The notes under the pieces are model-generated. The model was not told the DNA's origin. It worked only from the letters and a program-made list of their open reading frames with translations, and made no database searches. Source: Platerodrilus igneus (lineage: Eukaryota; Arthropoda; Insecta; Coleoptera; Lycidae). From it: a stretch of 64,000 bases of DNA. Shown here one piece after another: positions 11,180 to 20,302 of this stretch (position 1 is the first letter of the stretch; each line of letters begins with the position of its first letter). The stretch lies in NCBI GenBank assembly GCA_036346225.1, contig JARFIW010000885.1:1364001-1428000 (forward strand), written 5' to 3'. Made by a program: the position numbers and the translations under genes.

Positions 11180-11950
11180 TCTTACAATTTAAAAAGTTCA
11201 TAATTACAAAATTTAAAGGTTTATAATAGCAATCGCGCAAGCGCGGAAAAAGCGACGCCACGGCAGGTGGTAGCTCCAAGCTTTACACAGGCTTTAGAGC
11301 GGCCATCTGACAATGACGTCACCAATAACAAATTAAATACGCCATTTGCGGAAAAATATAAATTAAATTAGCGAACAAATTAAGCAATTAAAGTACTTAC
11401 ATAAGAAATCCGACGTACTGCGGGGTTGAGTTAAAGTTGGCTTCTGTTGAAGTCCATCAGGGCTACTGATGGCCCTTTTAAAGAAATTAACGGAGAGTAC
11501 GCCTAACGTCCATCCAAATGGCTTCGACTGGATCTCAGGGTTCCACTCCGGAGTGATTAAAGATGGTGCTCCGGCGTGGAATGCGGTTTGGCCAACGGCT
11601 ACAAATTACCTCTACCTATGTAGGGAAAGGGCAGGAGCAGGTATAAGGGCGACAAACAAAGATAATCAGGCAAGGAGGTTTACATAAATAAAGATAAGGC
11701 ACGATACGATACCTGACAAAACCGCTCTTCACAAAGGTCAGAGACAAAAAGCCCCGTTTCCTCAGCGTCTTTCGGAAACTCCCCACTTTTGTTCTTTCAC
11801 GCGTCGGCGCGAAGTTCCCGCGCGATCTCGCGCAAACGCCCTCTGGCGTGACGAAAATACACGCCAAGTCTTTTAAACTTTAAGGCGCGAAAACTTCCGC
11901 ACATAAAAATTAAGCTAAGACAATGTTTAGTGCCAATTTGGCACGTAACA
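11180..11950 (-). mobile_element. solo LTR nested in Gypsy copy 1 (TGTTACG family)
   Basis: A 771-bp insertion interrupts the integrase end. It is flanked by 4-bp target duplications GACA (11176-11179 and 11951-11954); Gypsy copy 2 shows the uninterrupted site. On the minus strand it starts TGTTACGTGCC and ends GTAAGA. Inside are a hairpin at the start (GTGCC...GGCAC), a GTAAGTAC splice-donor-like site (minus strand, near 11390) and a TGACGTCA box near 11313. The same terminal layout appears at 40207-40988, 23511-24258 and 48686-49431. No coding capacity. I call it a solo LTR; a non-autonomous DNA element is less likely. Confidence 0.8.
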
Positions 11951-11954
11951 GACA

Positions 11955-12129
11955 ATGGGAAGGCCCGTACAAAATGTTAAAAAGAATTAATGATGTAGTG
12001 TACCGGATCAGTAGACCTTCCCGTGGTAAACCGAAAGTGGTACACTTTGACCGTTTAACATCTTACGCTAGCAACAACCAGGAAGACTCGAGTAATGAGA
12101 ATGGTGTTCGAAGAGTGAACCAAATGTAG
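11955..12129 (+). pseudogene. Gypsy copy 1 integrase C-terminal end
   Basis: After the nested LTR the frame continues with QWEGPYKMLKRIND and SRGKPKVVHFDRL, the 'GPY...V.R....' ending typical of Ty3/Gypsy integrases. In copy 2 this segment runs straight into the macro domain. Here a ~10-bp deletion near 12115 shifts the frame before it. Confidence 0.88.
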
Positions 12130-12143
12130 ATTTTGAGAGTTTT

Positions 12144-12647
12144 ATGGCAGCGTATAGTAGTTCCGCTAAGGCGAGATTTGGCGTTGTTATTGAAAAACAG
12201 CAAGCTCTGTTTAGAGCACCAAAAGACTATTCCCTTGCACATTGCGTAGCTCGAGATCTGGTAATGTCAAGAAAAATAGCTGTTGTTTTCAAGAAAAAGT
12301 TTGGATGTGTGGATGAATTAATACAACAGCAGCCAACTGTAGGAAAACCATTGGTTCTTCAGGATAAAAATCGTTATGTTTACTATCTGGTCACCAAAAA
12401 TTCTTCATGGCAGAGACCTAGTTATGGACATCTATGAGAGTTTTTGCTGAATCTTAAAGCTCAGATGATGGAAAATAGAGTAACGAGACTAGCGGTACCC
12501 AAGCTCGGCTGTGGACTGAATCGCTTAGATTGGAGGATAGTCCGAAATATGCTAGAAGTAATTTTCCAGGGAACCAACGTCCAGGTCCTTGTTTGTTGCT
12601 ATCAACCGGTTGCCTACCAAGACCAAGAAAAGAGTGTTGACTGTTAA
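12144..12647 (+). pseudogene. OARD1/TARG1-like macro domain in Gypsy copy 1
   Basis: Two in-frame segments separated by a TGA at 12435-12437 together form a small macro domain of the OARD1 (TARG1) type, an ADP-ribose-binding fold that in cellular enzymes removes ADP-ribose from acidic residues. Visible family motifs: ALFRAPKDYSLAHCVA, then IAVVFKKKFGCVDEL with the Lys region, RYVYYLVTK, RLAVPKLGCGLNRLDW, then VQVLVC as the last strand. Where cellular enzymes have Asp in 'CGLD', this reads Asn (codon 12519-12521), and the usual Gly before IAV is Lys. That predicts loss of hydrolysis, though ADP-ribose binding may remain. It follows integrase and precedes the polypurine tract and LTR, so it is part of the element. 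Confidence 0.85.
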
Positions 12648-12759
12648 CGCCGCGGTTGATGCACCAGAGGAGATAGCTGCCGATACTGTCATCAGTCATC
12701 GAATTGGTGTCAAAATGTATTTACAGTTACGAGACGTAACGGTTTTAAAGAGGGGGCAG
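12648..12759 (+). other. Gypsy copy 1 C-terminal tail and polypurine tract
   Basis: After the macro domain another frame reads VDAPEEIAADTVISHRIG and KMYLQLRDVTVLKRG; copy 2 has the same peptide, so it may be the natural C-terminus after a frameshift. The last bases before the LTR, 'aaagagggggcag', form the polypurine tract that primes plus-strand DNA synthesis. Confidence 0.65.
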
Positions 12760-13299
12760 TGTTACGAGCTACTATTAGGCAACCGTCAAACACACAAGCG
12801 CCATAAGCACTGTATATTCTCCAGGAACCGAGAAGTTTCGAGCACATACCAGAGAATGAATCATCTATTTTAATTCAGGGTATATATAAGACCGCTGTTA
12901 AATGTTAGAGTTTAGTCTATATCAGAATGTCGAATATAAATTATATCGTGAAAAGTTAAATAGTTGAGCTTTTGGAAGTCTTTAGTAAAGATAAATCTGT
13001 ATTATGTGAAAGTGTATATTGTACCAACAGCTTGTCGAATACATAAATAGACAAAAGTGTAATAAATGAATAATAGTAGTGTTTAGTGTTGTTAGGAAGA
13101 CTTATGGTTAAGGGTTTAGTTTAAGAAGATATTAGTGCTTATAAATTCATTAGTGTGATAGTGCTTCATTGTTAATTGGACGGAAAACATCTATAAATAA
13201 GACATATACTGTTAATTAGACTTGTGAAGAGTGAGTAATAAAGGCTTTTGTTATTACTTGTTTTAAATTGGTGAAACGCGGTAGTTGTAGCCCGCTACA
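12760..13299 (+). repeat. 3' LTR of Gypsy copy 1
   Basis: 540 bp, starting TGTTACGAGCTACTATTAGG and ending CCCGCTACA (TG...CA), directly after the polypurine tract. It contains 'gggtatatataagaccgc', a likely TATA box near 12878, and AATAAA-type words further on. The same LTR is seen as a solo copy at 14145-14727 and as a truncated copy at 28409-28734. Confidence 0.93.
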
Positions 13300-13364
13300 G
13301 TAAAATAATACCACCTACATACAAACTACTCTGACAACTTAAAACAAAAAACGTCAGATTAACC
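13300..13364 (+). repeat. 65-bp direct repeat, right copy, flanking Gypsy copy 1
   Basis: Begins immediately after the CA that ends the 3' LTR and matches 8196-8260 along its whole length. It is the target DNA into which the Gypsy element inserted; at the left end the same target is present without an LTR. Confidence 0.9.
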
Positions 13365-13552
13365 AAAAATTAATTATTACTAACATTAACGAATATCAAA
13401 TTTACCTACACATCATTTGTTGACTGTTTCACATTTTTTAATGAAATGTTTACAGTTCTGATGACCCAAATAACACGGTGTAGTGTGGGATGCAAAACTA
13501 TGACAAAGTCGTTTTATTCTATATTAAACCTTTCTTCCATTGATTATTGCCA

Positions 13553-13945
13553 CTCATCATTATTTTGTTTTCGACCTTACTTAAGGTCGGTTTGACACAG
13601 CTCTAACTTCTTTTCTATTCTGTGCTAATCTAAAAAGCTCTACCTACCCTTCACAACCTAAATTTCTAATAATTTGACTAATATAGCTTGGTCTAGGTCT
13701 TCCTATATCCTTCTATCTTTTTCCTATCCACCTGGATCTACATAGATATTAGCAACCTGATGGTTGTTAAAGAACTCTAACATGTTTACATGATTACCAT
13801 TTATAGGGAAATGAAATATAACCTGGTTATCCGCTTCAAAAAAGGAAAAGTGTTAAATTATATGTTATGGTAAGGCTTAAGCGACGAATCGCTAACAACA
13901 TGCCAGACCACTAACTATTGCCACTAACAAAAATCAATTTTATTC
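13553..13945 (-). mobile_element. LINE-A 3' module, inverted copy
   Basis: On the minus strand this matches the last ~395 bp of the LINE-A copies at 46495-47734 and 57566-58510: 'ggtctggcatgtt', 'gcttaagccttaccataaca', 'ttccttttttgaagcgg', then the second copy of the ORF2 end (GRPR, ISQIIR, GCEG) and the 'aaggtcgaaaac' end with an ATG-type tail. It starts at the module's own beginning and lacks the upstream ORF2. Confidence 0.75.
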
Positions 13946-14144
13946 TCTTACAACCACTCGATTTTAAATAATTTGAGCTATATGTATAAAAACAAGTCAT
14001 CATATGTGTTGTGGGGGGTTCCTGTATAGAGAGAGGTGACTTTATATAATTATTTCAATAAAATAATCGTAAAGTAGTGTGAAGCGTTTCACTAGCACAA
14101 TAGGCAATTTTTTGCGACATACTTGAATTGTTCGAGTATGGTAT

Positions 14145-14727
14145 TGTTGCGAGCTACTATTAGGCAATCCATCAAACACACAAGCGCTGTAGGCTCTGGA
14201 TAGTCTTCAGGATTCGAGAATTCTTCTAGTAATCAAACACACAAAACGCCGCCAGCACTGTTTATTCTCAATGGACCGGGAAGCTTCTCGTAATTACTAG
14301 AGGATGAGTCATATCTTTAACTCAGAGTATATATAAGGCCGCTAATAAATGCAAGGGTCAGTCTATACTAGAATGTCTAATATAAATTATATCGTTGTAA
14401 AGTAATAGTAATTGAGTTTTTGTATACATAAATGTTATATGCTGTGTCTAATGTACATGCAGCTTGTAGTATACATAAATAGACAAAGTGTATAATAAAT
14501 AAATAGTTGTGTTTGTGTTATTAATGGACCTATGTTAAAGAACTTAGTTTAAGGAGATATTAGTGCTTGTAAATTCATTAGTGTAATAGTGCTTCATTGT
14601 GAAGTGGACTGAAAACATCTATAAATAAGGCATATACTGTTAATTAGACTTGTGAACAGTGATTAATAAAGACTCTGGTTATTACTTGTTTTAAATTAAA
14701 GAAACGCGGCAGCAGTAACCCGTTTCA
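14145..14727 (+). mobile_element. solo LTR of the macro-domain Gypsy family
   Basis: Starts TGTTGCGAGCTACTATTAGG and ends AACCCGTTTCA. It is flanked on both sides by GTAT (14141-14144 and 14728-14731), a 4-bp target duplication. Compared with 12760-13299 it has an extra ~40 bp near the start (a second 'caaacacacaa' segment). It holds the same 'gtatatataaggccgc' TATA-like site. It is a clean product of LTR-LTR recombination. Confidence 0.92.
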
Positions 14728-15249
14728 GTATGTTGAAGTATCCCCCCACTATTTAAAAAATATTTACTTGTGCGGCACCGCGAAAACGTATTGTAGTTTC
14801 CTAACCTCGCTTTGAATAATTACCCGGTAAAAGTCGAGTGTTTAACATACACAAGCATAACCTGATACAGATCAGGGTATGTTCGTTTATCTGATAGAAT
14901 GGTGTCGTACAATTTCCCCTCCAGTAAATTTTATCGCCAAAACGCAAGTTTAACACATACACACATACTGAAGTATGTTAGTTTATGTCGCGAAAAATCG
15001 CCTAATTATAAAGGCTCCTCTGTTTTTTTTTTCTAAAGCCACATCGTAGTTTAAAAATCATTTTATTCTATGAACTACCTTCAAGGACATTTATTAAAAT
15101 GGCTGCTACGTTGATTATGATTTAGATATTAGAGAGTTAAAGCAATACTAAAATCAACTTACGTATGTCTTGACGTATCCCTCAAGGTTACGTGAAGTAA
15201 ACGATACGTTTTTGATCTATGAAAGAGTTTAAGCAAGTACAACAATTAA
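14728..15249. other. spacer before PIF-A
   Basis: AT-rich, no coding frame. It contains repeated 'aacatacac' and 'agtatgtt' words around 14840-14980, perhaps the outer terminal part of PIF-A, but I cannot fix an end. Confidence 0.4.
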
Positions 15250-15369
15250 CCGTAAGCGTAAACGTATTACAAGGATACTTCTAATAGGTTAGGTATGTTG
15301 AACACTATTTCTAACCTCTAAAGCTGTGTAGTGAATGTAAATAATTTTTTTGGTTATAATTAATAAAAA

Positions 15370-16577
15370 TGGATGAAATTATGTTTATGGCAGCTTTAAA
15401 TGAAAATAGTGACGACGAAGATCGATCTAGAAGAAGCTTTAATTTTACATGTGCTACATGATGAAGAAAATTTAGGGCGTAGAGCTGATTTATATGGCCG
15501 TTTCAATATAAATAGTATGTTCGAAAGTGAATGTAAAAATTTGTTTAGATTTAGTAACATTGATATTGTTAGATTGACCCGTGCACTTAACATTCCGGAT
15601 TTGATAACCACATCCGACCGAATATCGGTATCAGGTGGGTAGTATTTTATCCCATTTCCAGAAATAAGTAATTTATGATTTATTTATAAAGGAGTGGAAG
15701 GATTCTGTATAGTACTTCGAAGATTGGTCTATCCCAATAGATTGTGTGATTTGAAACCATTCTTTGGTTTGTGTTAACAGGCAATTTCTAGTGTTTGCAA
15801 TCACACGTTGAACCTAGTTTTGAATAACAAAGGTCATTTACTGGAAACTTTGCAAAACAATCTTCACTTTTTAAACTATGCCAAGTTCGTCCGTTATTCT
15901 GAGGTAAAATAATTAGTATGAAAATGCAATTGACAATGGTTGTAACTATATTGTTTATTTTGTAGGCAAGTCATACCAAGGGTTGCCCTATTCAGAATTG
16001 TTGGGGTTTTATAGATGGAACGGCAAGACCAATATGTAGACCATCTATTAATCAGGAAAATTACTATTCAGGTCATAAAAGGTTCCACTGTGTAAAATAC
16101 CAAGGTGTTATGTGCCCAGATGGATTGATTATTAGTTTGAAAGGAGCATACGAAGGGCGGCGTCATGATGCAGGTATTTTTAGAGAATCTGAACTCTATA
16201 ATGAACTACAGCAGCACACCGTCTTTCCAAACGAAAATAGGCATTTTGTGCTCTATGGAGACCTGGGGTATGGATTAAGGGAGCTTTTATTGCGGCCATA
16301 TACTCAATATGAAATTCGTAATAACCCGAACAGGCTAAATTTTAATAATATTATGAGTACAATTAGAATTTCAGTTGAATGGGGTTTTGGTAAAATACTA
16401 CAGTTGTTTGCTTTTGTAGATTTTAAAAAAAATCAAAAAATACTGTTGCAAGATGTCGAAATGATGTATAAAGTCGCAGTGCTTTTAATAAACTGTCATA
16501 CTTGCCTATATGGCAGTGAAGTTACTTCTTATTTTGGAATAAATCCTCCAACCCTCGAAGAGTATTTGAATTTGTAA
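15370..16577 (+). pseudogene. PIF-A transposase (HARBI1-like)
   Basis: Three exons can be traced. Exon 1 is at about 15370-15641, with a frameshift near 15420. Exon 2 begins at 15692 and ends at the GT at 15904, and has a TAA at 15775-15777. Exon 3, 15966-16577, is open and encodes the DDE core: CWGFIDGTARPICRP (first Asp), then KGAYEGRRHDAG, then LYGDLGYG (Asp), then SVEWGFGK (Glu). This is the DDE_Tnp_4/HARBI1 fold, which cuts and inserts the element with help from its accessory protein. The lesions predict no functional protein. Confidence 0.88.
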
Positions 16578-16806
16578 ATTATTAATTTGTTGCACTAGGT
16601 TTAGTTGTTATAATATACATCTGTATAGGTATAAGTATTATTTTGTTGTATTTAATTGTTACAGTTGTAGTTATTTTTATGCAATGTGTTTAATAAGCCT
16701 TTTACAGTCCTGTTTATTTCTATTGTCATGAAAACAAAAGCTAAGAGTCCAAATACATTAAAAATTTATATATTATGCAGAAGTGATATTAAATTTATTG
16801 TTTTAT

Positions 16807-17874
16807 TTACATCTGGTGATTTTTGCTTTGAATACATATAACATTTATTAATTTTTGCTGATTTTCTATAAGCTTCATTTGTATTGCCACTTGCTTATCT
16901 TCTGTTTTCATCCGCTGCAAACGTTCGCGACGTCCAAGCTCGAACTGTTCCTCTTTCAGCGTTTGAGCTCGTTCCTGTAGAGCAAGCTCTCGACAGCGAA
17001 GTTCGTAAAATTTGTCGCTTTTCTTGCTTAAATAGTCCAATGTCTCTTGCTTTATGCTACCATTAATTCTTGCTCTTAAAGGCTCTATAAAAAATATCTT
17101 TAGGATTATTAAAGTTGCAAGTTAGTTGAAAAGTGTATTTTATACTGAAGAAGAAATTAATTAATAAAGTTACTGCAAACAATACAATATAAATAATCTA
17201 AAAATGTTGCTCCACCTACGTTGAATGTTATTCTTCATCCTAGGTCTTTTTACACTATTTCTTTTAAAAGTACCACTAGTGCTTGGGCCACTTTCAGTTT
17301 GAAGTTCTACTTCTATATCAGGTTCAGTAACTAAAAGTGCACAATTAAGTGTTACACCTTAAATTCATAAAACTTACAATTTTGTGTATCAAAGACATTA
17401 ATATTATCCTCGGTAATAATGAATTCTTCATTGATTCCACTAGCTGCTGCTTCTCGTTGCTGATATCCTTCTGCATAAGAATTAACTAAGGGATATTTTT
17501 GAACTGATTTTATTGCTTTAAATTCTTTGATAAGGTCTGCGATGTTTCTAAGAAGTTCATCTATCTCGTTAACTTCTTCTTCAATGCCTGATCTGTAAAG
17601 TGATACCAAACATTAATTTTACAAATTCTGCCATAAACATTACTTACTTAATTCTCGCGGTTTTATCTTTGACTGAAAACTTTGCTACCAAATTATTAAT
17701 TCGATCTTTCAATGCCCTTATTGAACAATTTTTTCCTGTAATTTGTAACAGATTTATTTGAATTAGGTTCCATCTGCTGGTATCTTCAAAGGGATTGTTA
17801 CCTACAACCTCCCTGGCCAAGTACAAATCATCTTCCCCTGTAAAATGTACCCTTTTTGTACCTGAATTATTCAT
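16807..17874 (-). CDS. PIF-A accessory Myb/SANT-like protein, four exons, intact
   Basis: Four exons join in frame with GT-AG introns: 17874-17648, 17592-17378, 17330-17220 and 17084-16807, giving 831 coding bases (276 residues) without a stop. The N-terminal ~75 residues (HFTGEDDLYLAREVVGNNPF, RWNLIQINL, CSIRALKDRINNLV) look like a Myb/SANT-type DNA-binding domain. The middle is acidic, followed by an S/T- and basic-rich linker (GPSTSG, KRPRMKN). The C-terminal ~80 residues form a charged coiled coil (LQERAQTLKEEQFELGRRER). In PIF elements such a protein binds the element ends and brings in the transposase. It is intact while the transposase beside it is broken. The start is the first Met of exon 1. 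Confidence 0.82.
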
Positions 17875-18093
17875 ATCACTTTCAAAACAATTCCTTGGAG
17901 TATGTATAAACCTTAAACCTACATTATGAGTTTTGACAGATTTTTAAATTATTCGGTGATAACCGTTTAACCTCGCAGGATGATCGGTTCAATACGTTTG
18001 CGTTTACGGCATACCTAAAAACACTTAACGTTACGTGTGCCGTATCAACATTACGTAAATGTGAACACTTCTGCGCAGGCGCACGTTAGATTT

Positions 18094-18366
18094 CTACATT
18101 TGCGGATGTTTCACCCCGTGTTTTAACTCTCTATTATTAAGTTTTAAGTATACGTTAAGAACACCGTAAAGTAAATTAATATCTACATAATTACAGAAAA
18201 AAGTTTTTAAAATTAAGTCAAATGATTCCTTTGCATTCAACTCTTTTAACAAGCTCCTGTGAACGACACGATCGATAGCCAATAATGAAGTAAAAGGTGT
18301 CTGGTAGAATTTATCGTTTAGTACGAGATGATGTCTCGTATTAAGACGAAATGTCTTTATAAGCAT
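18094..18366 (-). other. short ORF of unknown nature, kept in both duplicates
   Basis: A 90-codon frame, also present (shorter, shifted at its end) in the duplicate at 36519-36268. It is rich in L, K and N, with no motif I know. It sits between PIF-A and the zinc-finger array. Presence in both copies follows from the duplication and is not evidence of selection. Confidence 0.25.
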
Positions 18367-18489
18367 TGAACCAACTCGCCTCGAAAACTACACTATTATT
18401 GGAATACGCTATTTGTATAGACAGGAATTTGTGTGTTTATTGTACATTTACAATAATTGATCTATTAACGAGTGTACGTCCTCACCTTT

Positions 18490-18763
18490 AAACACCGTCT
18501 ATTTAAATGTTGTTTGCATCATATAATTTATGTAATTATTGTTCCCTCTAGTTCGTATGTGCTCACATACTAACGTACGGCTATTCGCATGCCTTGTATG
18601 TGCATATTCTGCATGTTATAAGAACAAGTTAAGAATTCATATGTGATTTCTTTTTGACGAACATACATTTGTATACAATTTTAGTGAAAATGCAACAACA
18701 CAAAAGTTATGCAATTTGTATGATTATACGGAATCTCCGTAAAGTAGTAGCATATTAACTAAT
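18490..18763 (+). pseudogene. decayed zinc-finger repeats upstream of array 1
   Basis: Reading in finger register shows remnants such as LFACLVCAYSACYKNKLRIHM followed by TGA, and before it NLCNYCS with a TAG. Both Cys pairs and the first His survive, but spacing and stops do not. The finger array was once longer at its N-terminal side. The same remnants occur in the duplicate at about 36730-36949. Confidence 0.6.
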
Positions 18764-20302
18764 GTGCATGCATTTGTATGCAATTTATGTAACTATGCCG
18801 CATCACTAAAAAGTTATTTACAAAGACACATGATATCCCATATTAACAAACGTCCATTTACATGCAATTTGTGTAATTATGCCGCATCAATTAAAAGTAG
18901 TTTATTAAAACATATGAAGTCGCATACTAACGAACGCCCATTCGCTTGCAATTTATGTAATTATGTTGCATCAGATAAAAGTAATTTAAAAGCACATATG
19001 ATGTCGCACATTAACAAACGTCCATTTGAATGCAATTTATGTAATTATGCCGCATCACAGAAAGGTAATTTAAAAACACATTTGAAGTCTCACACTAACG
19101 AACGTCAATTCCTCTGCAATTTATGTAATTATGCCGCATCACATAAAGCTAGTTTAAAAAGACATATGAAGTCGCACACTAACGAACGTCCTTTCGCCTG
19201 CCATTTATGTAATTATGCCACATTACATAAAGATAATTTACCAAGACACATGAAGTTGTACACTAGGGAACGGCCATTCGCATGCAAATTGTGTAATTAT
19301 GCAGCATCACATAAATATAACTTAAAAACACATATGAAATCGCACACTAACGAACGTCCATTCACTTGCAATTTATGTAATTATGCCGCATCACAGAAAG
19401 GTAATTTAAAAACACATTTGAAGTCTCACTCTAACGAACGTCCATTCCTCTGCAATTTGTGTGATTATGCCGCATCAACCAAAAGTAGTTTACTGAAACA
19501 TATGAAGTCGCATACTAACGAACGTCCATTTGCTTGCAATTTATGTAACTTTGCTGCATCACATAAAGGTAGTTTAAAAGCACATATGTTGTCGCACACT
19601 AACAAACGTCCATTTGAATGCAATTTATGTAATTATGCCGCATCAATGAAAAGTATTTTACTAAGACATATGAAGTCGCATACTAACGAACGCCCATTTG
19701 CATGCAATTTATGTAATTTTGCCGCATCACATAAAGCTAGTTTAAAAACACATATGAAGTCGCACACTAACGAACGTCCATTCGCCTGCCATTTATGTAA
19801 TTATGCCGCATTACATAAAGGTAATTTAAAAGTACATATCAAGTCGCACACTAACGAACGTCCGTTCGCTTGCCATTTATGTAATTATGCCACATTACAT
19901 AAAAAGAATTTACAAAGACACATGAAGTTGCACACTAGGGAACGGCCATTCGCATGCAAATTGTGTAATTATGCAGCATCACATAAATATAACTTAAAAA
20001 CACATATGAAGTCGCATACTAACGAACGCCCATTTGCATGCAATTTATGTAATTTTGTCACATCATATAAAACTAGTTTAAAAGGGCATATGAAGTCGCA
20101 CACTAACGAACGTCCATTCGCCTGCCATTTATGTAATTATGCCGCATTACTTAAAGGTCATTTAAAAGTACATATGAAGTCACACACTAATGAACGTCCA
20201 TTCAAATGCCATAATTGTGATTATTGTGCAACATGCAAAAGTCGTTTACAGAAACATGTGCTGTCCCATATTGATGAACGGCCATTTGTTCAAAATATGT
20301 GA
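18764..20302 (+). CDS. C2H2 zinc-finger array protein, 18 fingers
   Basis: The 512-codon frame is MHAF, then exactly 18 units of 28 residues, then VQNM. Each unit is C-x2-C-x12-H-x3-H with linker TNERPF or INKRPF. The usual Phe of the core is Ala, and a Tyr sits two residues earlier (CNLCNYAAS), a type seen in several insect and vertebrate fingers. Finger 6 (HMKLYT) has lost its last His. Residues at helix positions -1, 2, 3 and 6 differ from finger to finger (for example D,S,N,A; Q,G,N,T; H,A,S,R), while framework codons are nearly identical. Sequence-specific DNA binding in the nucleus is expected. No KRAB, ZAD, BTB or other effector domain is visible, and the first Met is a finger residue, so the true start may be upstream or the gene may be a fragment. 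Confidence 0.75.
   Translation: MHAFVCNLCNYAASLKSYLQRHMISHINKRPFTCNLCNYAASIKSSLLKHMKSHTNERPFACNLCNYVASDKSNLKAHMMSHINKRPFECNLCNYAASQKGNLKTHLKSHTNERQFLCNLCNYAASHKASLKRHMKSHTNERPFACHLCNYATLHKDNLPRHMKLYTRERPFACKLCNYAASHKYNLKTHMKSHTNERPFTCNLCNYAASQKGNLKTHLKSHSNERPFLCNLCDYAASTKSSLLKHMKSHTNERPFACNLCNFAASHKGSLKAHMLSHTNKRPFECNLCNYAASMKSILLRHMKSHTNERPFACNLCNFAASHKASLKTHMKSHTNERPFACHLCNYAALHKGNLKVHIKSHTNERPFACHLCNYATLHKKNLQRHMKLHTRERPFACKLCNYAASHKYNLKTHMKSHTNERPFACNLCNFVTSYKTSLKGHMKSHTNERPFACHLCNYAALLKGHLKVHMKSHTNERPFKCHNCDYCATCKSRLQKHVLSHIDERPFVQNM

Larger units (their letters stand above)
8261..13299 (+). mobile_element. Gypsy copy 1 with macro domain, 5'-truncated
   Basis: Plus-strand Ty3/Gypsy element. 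In order: gag zinc knuckle and protease remnant (8316-8714), reverse transcriptase (8725-9638), RNase H and integrase (9684-11170), a nested solo LTR (11180-11950), integrase end (11955-12129), macro domain (12144-12647), a polypurine tract just before 12760, and the 3' LTR (12760-13299). The 5' LTR, leader and N-terminal gag are missing. The left end joins gag directly to target DNA. Many frameshifts and stops make it inactive. A second partial copy lies at 26056-28734. Confidence 0.93.
15250..18009. mobile_element. PIF-A: PIF/Harbinger DNA transposon
   Basis: Two divergent element genes, a transposase (plus) and an accessory DNA-binding protein (minus), lie between inverted sequences CCGTAAGCGTAAACGTATT at 15250-15268 and its near-complement at 17991-18009 (17 of 19 positions match). 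These are probably subterminal repeats; the outermost ends and target duplication were not found. The gene pair is the normal content of PIF/Harbinger elements. The part from 16141 on is repeated at 34379 onward. Confidence 0.8.

Noticed and set aside
18764..20302. Regularly spaced 84-bp repeats that could suggest a CRISPR array
   Set aside because: The repeats are codons of C2H2 fingers in an open frame, the 'spacers' are not unique, and the DNA is eukaryotic.
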